A DNA stretch of 47,630 nucleotides from Porphyromonadaceae bacterium UBA7042 (lineage in GTDB: Bacteria > Bacteroidota > Bacteroidia > Bacteroidales > Muribaculaceae): assembly GCA_002494015.1 (NCBI GenBank), contig DLAR01000065.1:1-47630 (forward strand). Reading direction: 5' to 3'. Made by a program: the position numbers and the translations under genes. Shown piece by piece: positions 16,301 to 23,001 of the stretch (positions within the stretch are counted from its first letter, which is position 1; each line of letters starts with the position of its first letter). Below the pieces are notes generated by a model. That model saw only the letters and a program-made list of their open reading frames with translations. It did no database searches and was not told the DNA's origin.

Positions 16301-16958
16301 CGGTGTTTATCATGCTGATTGCATATCCGGGTTGTGCAAAAAGGCATTTGCTGCCGCCTTCGGGTATTTCGGCAGTCAGCGAGTAAGCCTCGGTAGTCTG
16401 TTTTGCGCCGTAACGGGCTACGCCCTCCACGGGAGCGGGGTTGAAGTTGGAGGTGACCATAATTTCGTAGTCCGAAGCGTTGGAGTTGAAGAAACTTTTG
16501 GTAACCTGTGTGCCGAGTTCTATGCCTTGGCACCTGAGGGTTCCTTCGGGGCGTGTCACTTCTCCTTGGGCCTGTCCCACGAAATTCAGTTTCTCATCAT
16601 AAATACGGACATGGAAAGTATGGTAGTCATACTCGGTCACATATTCGTTTTCGATGAGTTTTTCGCCGTCGAGTTCGAGAGTGTAGAACCAGTCTTCCCC
16701 ATTGGGGCCTGTCACGACACCGGCGGTATTGTTTGTCTTGTGATAGGAGACGATATGGACATCGTCGGGCAACATGTTGCCGTCCTTGTCGACTGCCTTG
16801 GGTGAAAACGTGTTTTCAAGCATGCGGGGATGGAACCGCAGAGGGCTCTGCGCGGCTGACGTGTTGCCTGCCCACGGGCTGAACCCTGCTGCTGAAACAG
16901 AGAGTGTGCCGAGCAGGAACAGCGAGGTTGCTGCTTTTGTGATAATGTTGTTGCTCAT
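13359..16958 (-). CDS. Large secreted GLUG-repeat protein with a T9SS sorting domain
   Basis: The protein has 1199 residues. An N-terminal signal peptide ends near SVSAAG (24). Residues 60-640 are a beta-rich region of unknown family. About 645-900 hold GLUG-type repeats (YLIKTFGDLDQIRN; SNVGGLAAGF; GNVGGVAGTM; SNAGGIAGRL), a parallel-beta fold found in surface adhesins and proteases. A Big-like beta-sandwich lies near 1050-1120 and a T9SS type A C-terminal sorting domain covers the last 70 residues (EIYDIQGR, LVKGIYIV, LKISVK). It is expected to cross the outer membrane and be anchored or released at the surface. The gene follows the subtilase gene by 33 bp, so the two are probably cotranscribed. 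Confidence 0.85.
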   Translation of the reverse strand: MSNNIITKAATSLFLLGTLSVSAAGFSPWAGNTSAAQSPLRFHPRMLENTFSPKAVDKDGNMLPDDVHIVSYHKTNNTAGVVTGPNGEDWFYTLELDGEKLIENEYVTEYDYHTFHVRIYDEKLNFVGQAQGEVTRPEGTLRCQGIELGTQVTKSFFNSNASDYEIMVTSNFNPAPVEGVARYGAKQTTEAYSLTAEIPEGGSKCLFAQPGYAISMINTGNSISENFLIALSEETSWDGEDKEHVNYTVYKKAGWGTPAEKVTSFNIDLKLAYSDGINETIPFVMTTKGNDVYIATALYEKTFLDDPTASDPTLAKDNNYVITLYKASGNEYTQVAETKIPCVGAESSDFQFRSYALGNFSGASDITFDFSDSDNPCYIITVVDSGLTDDSSAYYAVYDIEGNEITRFGNKSDSYTEFWDLPGHSKQYGFNMYTEDGDYATVLVDYPSLDVVGMVPMLFEYENEIWSVISSPDRTISDGKVYYVASVRASGADTENIADYVAWFTPDGELHHIDTLNFGPNAARVIVNLNGSVLNPYLFNTNKDHEYLAWVYSYRQGSTGTDLALAVCDSKGNIIASRKIDGTHSGDFCYVANTTTDPTIMITYNLKLPGIGNKLEVHNEFIKLPLNNFEGEGTAQSPYLIKTFGDLDQIRNNLTSHFRLANSIDCEGQAFRPIEGEFLGSLDGQGFEIKNLTISSDKSGLAFFTALGHNAAYGETPEIAVIKNVTFSNVSLQYTGNTLGVKDLSFVASQANNAMMSNVSVIDPAFDLAGVNVRLGILAVSANNLIAEACGVKNANIIVPNASGLGGLVYSARACEFTACSFSGVLEGRSNVGGLAAGFEVTPSTVTDCHIDASIKGQGNVGGVAGTMNRSTIKRVLVEGTISVNGSNAGGIAGRLDSAEAEEDENFRVIDNCVVALSEFNVAEDSECVHRIVGYSSIDDGERYEWVPDPNDSEKGEFKVLPAAPEAKLGNNYVITEIPPVENAELATEGTTVAADEADSFWFREIGYKFGSFIDMPWYTDYMSLPELYFERDLGASMTFSPDEIKGIEGSTVTAKLLISNVDLTDGNIVAESSDENVAYLNGNMEFANDEMTELNLEIALVKAGTATITFAHGSIKAVLYVTVEKESGIADVTVENAVTYAGGIVSAEGCSIEIYDIQGRIATAGRDSLPTENLVKGIYIVRATAADGKTSVLKISVK

Positions 16959-16991
16959 TAGCGTTTATAAATAAGAGATGGTAAAATGTGG

Positions 16992-19220
16992 TTACTTGAT
17001 TATGATTTTCTCGGTGGCTGTCATTGTGCCCGATGCGATATTGAGGAGGTAGATGCCCGGCGCGAGTGATGACGCGTCGAGTGTCGCCTGCTGTACCGAG
17101 CCGTCCGCCGATGCCATAGCCGAGCCTTGCAGCGAGTAGACGGTGACGGAAACGGGTGTTGCCGATGAGGTGCTGACGGTGAATATGTTTCCGTCACGGG
17201 TGATTTCATATTCAGATTCCCGAGTCGTCACGTTGTTGATGCCCGAGAGGTTGAGGATTTTGCACAGTCCGGCAAAAGCGTCGACATGTGCCCCTGCGCC
17301 GTCATTGTCGCGGGGTTCGGCGGGAGTGCGTGCGGTTTCCTGTGCGATTCTTACAATGTCATCGGTAGTGAGGGTGGGGTCGGCCGACAGCCACATGGCT
17401 GCGATGCCGGTCATGTAGGGCGCAGCCATCGATGTGCCGCTCATCGGAGTCCAATGATATTCAGTCCCGTCGGGAGCGGTATAGGCGTAATATGAAATCT
17501 GATTGGGGTCGTAGGCACTTCCGTTGAAATAATAGCTCGACATTGACGAGATAATCCGGCTGCCGGGAGCCGAAACGAGGGGGTGGAGCCGTCCGTCGGG
17601 AGTATGGCCCCATGACGAGTAGGATGCGGTGGTGCCGATGACGTCGTTGCCCACGGTCATGTTGTGGGAGATATAGGACCCGACGGTGATGACATTGTCG
17701 GCTCCGGCCATAGCGTTTATGGAGCCGTCGGCGGTTGAGGCGGTATATTCGTCAAAACCGCCGATAAAGGAGAATCCGAATGCGCCGCTCATCGGGGTTC
17801 CGTAGACGAAGACTCTGTGTCCCGGCTGTCCTTCGACACGCAAGGCGATGCGGTAGCCCTGATAGGTGTTTTGGTTGCTGCATTCAAGCTGGACGGTGAG
17901 TTCCGAGTGATAGCGGTTGTTGGGGGCATAGACCTCTGATGCGCCACCGGCAAAGCTGTGGTGGAAAGCGGTGTTGAACTCTGCGTCATCCTCTTTGGTC
18001 ACATCGGGGCTACCCGTCGGTGCCAACCCCGGAGAGCACAGGTAGCCGCTGCCTGTCTCCGGCAGCGTGAAGGTCGAGACGACCTCGGCCTTGCCTTCCG
18101 TGAATTTTACCACGTCAAGGTGTACGGTGAAAGGGGTGTCGTCGTCGCTCCAGATTTCCATAGCTCCGATTGCTTGAGGGAACAACGACAGTCCGGGCCA
18201 CAGGGAGGCTGTGTATTGTGAGGGGTTGATGATGGTTCTGAGGGTTTCGGCCCCTTCTTCAAATTCATGGTAAAGGAATGCGTTGTCGGCACCTTCGTTG
18301 CCGGCCGATACGCATACTGTCACGCCTTCCTCTCCGGCAATCTCGTTGAGGGCGGCGGGAAATTCATCGGTTCCGTCATGAGGCCCCACGTTGCTTCCGA
18401 GAGACAGGTTGATGACGCAGGGCATTCCTTCCTCTCTGGCATAGTCTACAATCGAGCGCAGTCCCTTGAGCAGGCGTGGCGTGTCGGTCACTCCGCACGA
18501 TACTGCGAGCGTGGCCTCAGGAGCCGCGCCACGGAAGTCGGGGCCTTCCCCGTCGGGCGAGATGAAGTTGCCGGCAGCGATGCCCATTACATGGGTGCCG
18601 TGGGTGGCGGCGGTGTTGTCGGTCGTGAATTTGGCCACCTTTTCTTCGGTATTGGCGGTCAGCGTGGCAACTGCTTTGCCGTTCTGCACATGTTTCCATG
18701 CGCGTTTTACGCGGTGTGTGCCGTCGGGGTTGAGCAGTGAGATGTGGTGGACGTCTATGCCCATGTCGATGATGCCGACCACGACATCCTTGCCTGTATA
18801 GGCTTGGGACAGCGGGGCGACTCCGTCCTGAGCGCGGTCAAGTCCCAGTGTCGTGCGGCTCAGGTCAGGACCGTAGGGACTGGTCCATTCGTGAAATGTG
18901 AGTTCTTTGGGGAGGGATACCGAGATTACCCCCTCGGTAGCGGCGACGGTTTCGACACTGTCAATCGGAGCGGTCACAACAAGTATGTTTCCTTCGCGCT
19001 GCTCGATTGTCGCCCCTGAGGCGGCAACACGCCCGGCTGCGGCATCATCGGCGACGCGCATGAAGAAAGTCAGCCGGTTGTCGGTTTCTGACTGTGGGGC
19101 CGATTTCAGACGAGTGGATTTTATCTTGCTGAATTCAATCGAATCAAGATGCCCAAACGAGGCTTGCCCCCATGCAAGCATAGGGACGAATAGGAACGGA
19201 ATAAAAAACTTTTTCATCAA
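16992..19220 (-). CDS. Subtilisin-like serine protease (S8) exported by T9SS
   Basis: The protein has 742 residues: signal peptide (MMKKFFIPFLFVPMLAWGQA), a propeptide-like region to about 140, then an S8 domain with D152 (GIIDMGID), H207 (THGTHVMGIAAG), the oxyanion-hole Asn in SAGNEG and S597 (SGTSMAAPYMTG). A beta-rich insertion lies between the His and Ser parts, and a T9SS type A sorting domain forms the last 70 residues (SVTVYSLQGS, LAPGIYLLNI, EKIIIK). It is a surface or secreted endoprotease; partner or substrate may be the next gene's product. The -7 box at 19343-19350 would give a leader of about 116 nt holding a mini-hairpin. Confidence 0.93.
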   Translation of the reverse strand: MMKKFFIPFLFVPMLAWGQASFGHLDSIEFSKIKSTRLKSAPQSETDNRLTFFMRVADDAAAGRVAASGATIEQREGNILVVTAPIDSVETVAATEGVISVSLPKELTFHEWTSPYGPDLSRTTLGLDRAQDGVAPLSQAYTGKDVVVGIIDMGIDVHHISLLNPDGTHRVKRAWKHVQNGKAVATLTANTEEKVAKFTTDNTAATHGTHVMGIAAGNFISPDGEGPDFRGAAPEATLAVSCGVTDTPRLLKGLRSIVDYAREEGMPCVINLSLGSNVGPHDGTDEFPAALNEIAGEEGVTVCVSAGNEGADNAFLYHEFEEGAETLRTIINPSQYTASLWPGLSLFPQAIGAMEIWSDDDTPFTVHLDVVKFTEGKAEVVSTFTLPETGSGYLCSPGLAPTGSPDVTKEDDAEFNTAFHHSFAGGASEVYAPNNRYHSELTVQLECSNQNTYQGYRIALRVEGQPGHRVFVYGTPMSGAFGFSFIGGFDEYTASTADGSINAMAGADNVITVGSYISHNMTVGNDVIGTTASYSSWGHTPDGRLHPLVSAPGSRIISSMSSYYFNGSAYDPNQISYYAYTAPDGTEYHWTPMSGTSMAAPYMTGIAAMWLSADPTLTTDDIVRIAQETARTPAEPRDNDGAGAHVDAFAGLCKILNLSGINNVTTRESEYEITRDGNIFTVSTSSATPVSVTVYSLQGSAMASADGSVQQATLDASSLAPGIYLLNIASGTMTATEKIIIK

Positions 19221-19291
19221 TTCAGTGAGGAATGTGATAATTGTTTTAGTGTAAAATTGGTCTGATTCAGAGTATGGTTGAATGTGATTCT

Positions 19292-19319
19292 TTAGAGATT
19301 GTTATGAAACGCCCTCTTA
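19292..19319. repeat. Mini-hairpin repeat in the subtilase leader
   Basis: Arms TTAGAGATTGTT (19292-19303) and AACGCCCTCTTA (19308-19319) pair at both ends around an ATGA loop, the family's shared layout. Confidence 0.65.
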
Positions 19320-19342
19320 GAATCGGTTGTTTAAAAATCTCA

Positions 19343-19350
19343 CAAAGATA
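19343..19350 (-). promoter_or_regulatory. -7 box TATCTTTG for the subtilase operon
   Basis: A perfect -7 match on the minus strand, start near 19336. No -33 TTTG was found at the usual spacing. Confidence 0.55.
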
Positions 19351-19409
19351 GGTATTAAAAACCACATTTCGACTTGTGGAGTCGGATTTTGATGTTAAAA
19401 GTGTAGATT

Positions 19410-20531
19410 TTAATGTTTTTTTGCGGAAGTCAGGCTGTCTTGCACGATATATATGTAGTCGGCGTGAATGATGGGGCGGGTGCCGCGTGTGCCGATGGTC
19501 GAGGCGGCTTTGAGATTGTCGCATCCGGCGCGTCCGAGTGCGATCAGCGTGCCGTCGGGTCCCGTGATGCGCACAATGTCGTCCTTGTCCCACTCTCCCG
19601 AGACGCTGTCAACCCCGACCGGGAGCAGGCTTGCCCCTTTGCCTGACAGAAGGGCCTCGGCGGCCCCGGCATTGATGCGTATTTCTCCTTTGGCAAAATC
19701 CTCGCTGTGGGCAATCCATTTTTTAACTCCTGAGGTTTCCTTGGCCGCAGGGACAAAAAGAGTGTGCGGGACTGAATCGGGACTGTCGATGAGGCCGGTC
19801 AGGATGTTTTCGCGTTTGCCGTTAGCAATCACGACCGCGATGCCTTCTGAAGCCACTTTGCGGGCGATGCGGTTCTTTGTGGTCATTCCTCCGCGCCCGA
19901 GCGACGACTTGGAGGTCGAAATATAGCGGCTCAGGTCCATCGATGGGGTAATCTCAGGGATGACTGTCGATGACGGCAACGCCGGGTCGCCGTTGTAGAT
20001 GCCGTCGATGTTGCTGAGAATCACGAGCATGTCGACTCCGAGCATGGAGGCGATGAGTCCTGACAGCTCGTCGTTGTCGGTAAACATCAGTTCGGTAATC
20101 GACACGGTGTCATTCTCGTTGACGACGGGTATCACACCGGCGGCAAGCATCGTTTCCATGCAGTGTTTCTGATTCAGGTAATGGCGGCGTGTCGAGAAAT
20201 TTTCCTTGGTCGTCAGCACTTGCCCGCAGGCAATCCCGTGGTCGCGGAACAGTTCATAGTAGCGGTTGATGAGGCGAGCCTGCCCCACGGCGCTGAAAAG
20301 CTGACGAGCCGAGACCGGGTCGAGCTGATGATGTATTTCCCCCGCGAGGGCACTGCGTCCCGAGGCGACCGCTCCCGACGAAATCATCACCACGCGGATG
20401 CCGCGGTGGTGCAGGGCGGAAATCTGGTCGACGAGCGAGCTCATGCGTGTCACGTCGAGACTCCCGTCGGCGCGGGTGAGCACATTGCTGCCGATTTTGA
20501 CAGCGATTGAACGGAATTTGCTGAAATCCAT
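19410..20531 (-). CDS. proB: Glutamate 5-kinase
   Basis: It phosphorylates glutamate to glutamyl-5-phosphate, the first step of proline synthesis. At 373 residues it has the full-length layout: amino-acid kinase domain (VKIGSNVLTRADG, SSGAVASGR, VVNENDTVS, TDNDELSG, and GRGGMTTKN) then a C-terminal PUA domain from about 285 (GEIRINAGAAEALLSGKGASLLPVG). Bacteria with this form are usually feedback-inhibited by proline. proA is not adjacent. Divergent from kup, with a -7 box TAACTTTG at 20560-20567. Confidence 0.95.
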   Translation of the reverse strand: MDFSKFRSIAVKIGSNVLTRADGSLDVTRMSSLVDQISALHHRGIRVVMISSGAVASGRSALAGEIHHQLDPVSARQLFSAVGQARLINRYYELFRDHGIACGQVLTTKENFSTRRHYLNQKHCMETMLAAGVIPVVNENDTVSITELMFTDNDELSGLIASMLGVDMLVILSNIDGIYNGDPALPSSTVIPEITPSMDLSRYISTSKSSLGRGGMTTKNRIARKVASEGIAVVIANGKRENILTGLIDSPDSVPHTLFVPAAKETSGVKKWIAHSEDFAKGEIRINAGAAEALLSGKGASLLPVGVDSVSGEWDKDDIVRITGPDGTLIALGRAGCDNLKAASTIGTRGTRPIIHADYIYIVQDSLTSAKKH

Positions 20532-20559
20532 GTCAGGGGTAGATTGGTGTTACAGAGTG

Positions 20560-20567
20560 CAAAGTTA
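20560..20567 (-). promoter_or_regulatory. -7 box TAACTTTG for proB
   Basis: The predicted start near 20553 gives a 22-nt leader; no -33 element at the right spacing. A direct repeat GCAAACATTGT (20602-20612 and 20614-20624) lies upstream, in the divergent proB-kup region. Confidence 0.5.
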
Positions 20568-20649
20568 GCATTTCTTCTCAATATGGCCATGAGAGACGGC
20601 GGCAAACATTGTAGCAAACATTGTGGTGCATAAAGGTGTTTGTCAGAAT

Positions 20650-22623
20650 ATGGACAGAACGTTTCAACAGCAGTCGGGCAGCCACGGTGTCCAGCGTGTC
20701 ACCGCGATGGCTTTGCTTGTGACGATGGGTATAGTGTTCGGCGACATCGGTACCTCGCCGCTTTATGTCATGAAGGCTATAACGGCGGTGACACCGCGCT
20801 GGGACGCCGATTTCATTATCGGGGCGGTGTCGTGTGTGATATGGACGCTCACGATTCAGACCACGGTCAAATATGTGCTCATCGCCCTGCGGGCCGACAA
20901 TCACGGCGAGGGTGGAATCCTTGCCCTCTATGCGCTGCTCAAGCGGCATGGCGGCAAGGGGTTGTTTGTTATAGCAGCGATCGGGGCGAGCACGCTTGTG
21001 GCCGACGGGGTCATCACGCCGGCCATCACTGTCACGACCGCCATCGAGGGGCTCAGGGGAATATGGGCCGAAACCCCCGTCGTGCCCATTGTTATCGGCA
21101 TAATCACGGTAATATTTTTTGTGCAGCAGACCGGCACCTCGGCTATAGGCCGTTGGTTCGGGCCGTTCATGCTCGCGTGGTTCCTGATGCTGGGCGTGCT
21201 CGGGATTGCCAACGTGGGTCATGACCTGTCGATATTCCGCGCGTTTAACCCGTGGTATGCGGTCCGGTTGCTTGCCGGAAATCCCGAGTGGTTCCTGATA
21301 CTCGGGGCGGTGTTTCTCTGCACGACGGGTGCCGAGGCCCTTTATTCGGACCTCGGGCATTGCGGGCGCATGAACATTACCGTATCGTGGCTTTTTGTCA
21401 AGGTCATGCTGATATTCAACTACCTCGGGCAGGGGGCGTGGATACTGAGCACGGGACCGGCCGGGGTGGTCGGTGTCAACCCGTTTTTTGCCATCATGCC
21501 GTCATGGTTTGTCGTCCCGGGGATTATCATGTCGACCGGGGCGGCCATCATCGCGAGTCAGGCATTGCTGAGCGGGTCGTTCACCATCTTCAGCGAGGCG
21601 ATGAACCTTGATTTCTCCCCCCGTTTCCGCATCAAGTACCCGTCGCGGCTGAAGGGGCAGCTCTATGTCCCGGCGGTGAACTGGTCGCTGTATGTCGGCT
21701 GCATCATCACCGTGCTGCTTTTCCGCGACTCGGCGGGGATGGAGGCTGCCTATGGTCTCGCAATCACGATTACCATGCTGATGACCACCGCGTTGCTCGG
21801 GTTCTATCTCCACTACAAGGGTGTCCCGCTGTGGGTGACATGTGTCTTTCTTGTCGTTTTTGTCGCGATAGAGGGGTGCTTTTTTGCCGCCAACATGTTC
21901 AAGTTCATGCACGGTGGATGGTTCACGCTGCTGATTGCCGGGGTGATATGCGCCATGATGCTTGTGTGGAACCGGGCGACCGCCGTGCGCAACCGTTATA
22001 TCGAGTATGTCGACCTTGATTCCGAGGCCCCCCTGCTCGCTGACATCAGCCGTGAGCGCGACATCCCTCTCTATGCCTCCAACCTCATTTATTTCAGTCG
22101 GTCGCGCGATGCCCGCAAGGTGGAGAGCAAGCTTGTCTACTCGATTGTCAACAAGGGACCCAAGCGTGCCGACCGATACTGGATCATAAGTCTGAACCAT
22201 ACCGACGACCCCGACACGCTTCAATACAGCTGCCGCACACTGGTGCCCGACACGCTGCTCAGGGTGGAGATAAACATCGGTTTCCGCATCCAGCCGCGCG
22301 TTACCGTCTATCTGCGCCAGATTGTCGAAGACCTTGTTGCGGCGGGTGAGATAGACCTGTGCAGCCGTTACGGGTCACTGCGCTCGCGCGGCATACCGGG
22401 AAATTTCCGTTTTATCCTGATTCACCGCATTTTCTCGCCGTCGAGCAACTGCTCGGTGCGTGCGGCCGCTATGATGCAGATGTACGGGTGGCTGCGGAGG
22501 CTCGGCATAAGCGATGAAAACGCGATGGGACTTGACACGAGCAACGTGACGGTCGAGACTGTCCCGCTCATTATCAATCATCAGGAACCCCGCCGCATCG
22601 AGAGAGTAAGAGGCTGTGATTAA
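20650..22623 (+). CDS. kup: Potassium uptake protein, Kup/HAK/KT family
   Basis: A K+/H+ symporter of the inner membrane. From ATG 20650 it is 657 residues: twelve membrane helices (about 20-430) and a cytoplasmic C-terminal domain of about 200 residues. Family motifs: ALLVTMGIVFGDIGTSPLYVMK, ADNHGEGGILALYALL, GDGVITPAIT-like ADGVITPAIT and TTGAEALYSDLGHCGR. An in-frame ATG nine codons upstream (20623) is less likely, as the family begins a few residues before the conserved block. The stop codon is embedded in a mini-hairpin repeat (22607-22634). Confidence 0.95.
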   Translation: MDRTFQQQSGSHGVQRVTAMALLVTMGIVFGDIGTSPLYVMKAITAVTPRWDADFIIGAVSCVIWTLTIQTTVKYVLIALRADNHGEGGILALYALLKRHGGKGLFVIAAIGASTLVADGVITPAITVTTAIEGLRGIWAETPVVPIVIGIITVIFFVQQTGTSAIGRWFGPFMLAWFLMLGVLGIANVGHDLSIFRAFNPWYAVRLLAGNPEWFLILGAVFLCTTGAEALYSDLGHCGRMNITVSWLFVKVMLIFNYLGQGAWILSTGPAGVVGVNPFFAIMPSWFVVPGIIMSTGAAIIASQALLSGSFTIFSEAMNLDFSPRFRIKYPSRLKGQLYVPAVNWSLYVGCIITVLLFRDSAGMEAAYGLAITITMLMTTALLGFYLHYKGVPLWVTCVFLVVFVAIEGCFFAANMFKFMHGGWFTLLIAGVICAMMLVWNRATAVRNRYIEYVDLDSEAPLLADISRERDIPLYASNLIYFSRSRDARKVESKLVYSIVNKGPKRADRYWIISLNHTDDPDTLQYSCRTLVPDTLLRVEINIGFRIQPRVTVYLRQIVEDLVAAGEIDLCSRYGSLRSRGIPGNFRFILIHRIFSPSSNCSVRAAAMMQMYGWLRRLGISDENAMGLDTSNVTVETVPLIINHQEPRRIERVRGCD

Positions 22624-22634
22624 ACGACCTCTAA
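22607..22634. repeat. Mini-hairpin repeat overlapping the kup stop codon
   Basis: Arms TAAGAGGCTGTG and AAACGACCTCTAA around ATT; the kup TAA (22621-22623) lies in the loop and right arm, so the last codons of kup are part of the repeat. Confidence 0.65.
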
Positions 22635-22702
22635 AAACGGGCTCGGAAAATTTCTCTAAATCTCAACATAAGTCAAAAGTAAACATACTCTAAAAAATAT
22701 CA

Positions 22703-22718
22703 TAAAAATCGATTTTTA
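22703..22718. repeat. Perfect 16-bp palindrome
   Basis: TAAAAATCGATTTTTA in the AT-rich spacer after kup. No following T-tract beyond the arm; possibly a binding site or a weak terminator for kup. Confidence 0.4.
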
Positions 22719-22785
22719 AGGATTAGTTAACATCAATAAATTCAGCAAGTGTGCAAAGATTGGGGATTATTTGAATTTTTCTGTG

Positions 22786-22793
22786 TAAATTTG
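22786..22793 (+). promoter_or_regulatory. -7 box TAAATTTG upstream of the inverted-repeat element
   Basis: Matches TAnnTTTG; a TTG at 22760-22762 gives a 23-bp spacing. Transcription from near 22800 would include the whole inverted-repeat element as a 200-nt leader of the next gene. Confidence 0.5.
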
Positions 22794-22804
22794 CAGCTGA
22801 TAAG

Positions 22805-22963
22805 TGAGTGTCAGAAATTATTTAATGTATTGCAGCGAGTGATATGTAGAATGATTTTGGACTTGCGAAGAAGGCGCATAGCCGCAGCTCTGTAACGGAT
22901 GAGCAAGACTGAAAGCATCTTCATTGCGCTCGCTTGAATCGATTAAATAATTTCTGACACTCA
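22805..22963. repeat. 159-bp element bounded by perfect 21-bp inverted repeats
   Basis: The ends 22805-22825 and 22943-22963 are perfect reverse complements (TGAGTGTCAGAAATTATTTA and one more base). Partial complementarity continues inward for about 20 bp (CAGCGAG against CAAGCGAGCG). The interior shows no ORF. A third copy of one arm is at 88-107. This fits a MITE-like or REP-like non-autonomous repeat; no clear target duplication is seen. Confidence 0.8.
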
Positions 22964-23001
22964 TTTAAGTTACTCTCTCAATCTAATTGATGCAATTAAT
23001 C

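Noticed and set aside
22805..22963. Intact insertion sequence
   Set aside because: 159 bp with no transposase and no evident target-site duplication; only a non-autonomous repeat can be claimed.
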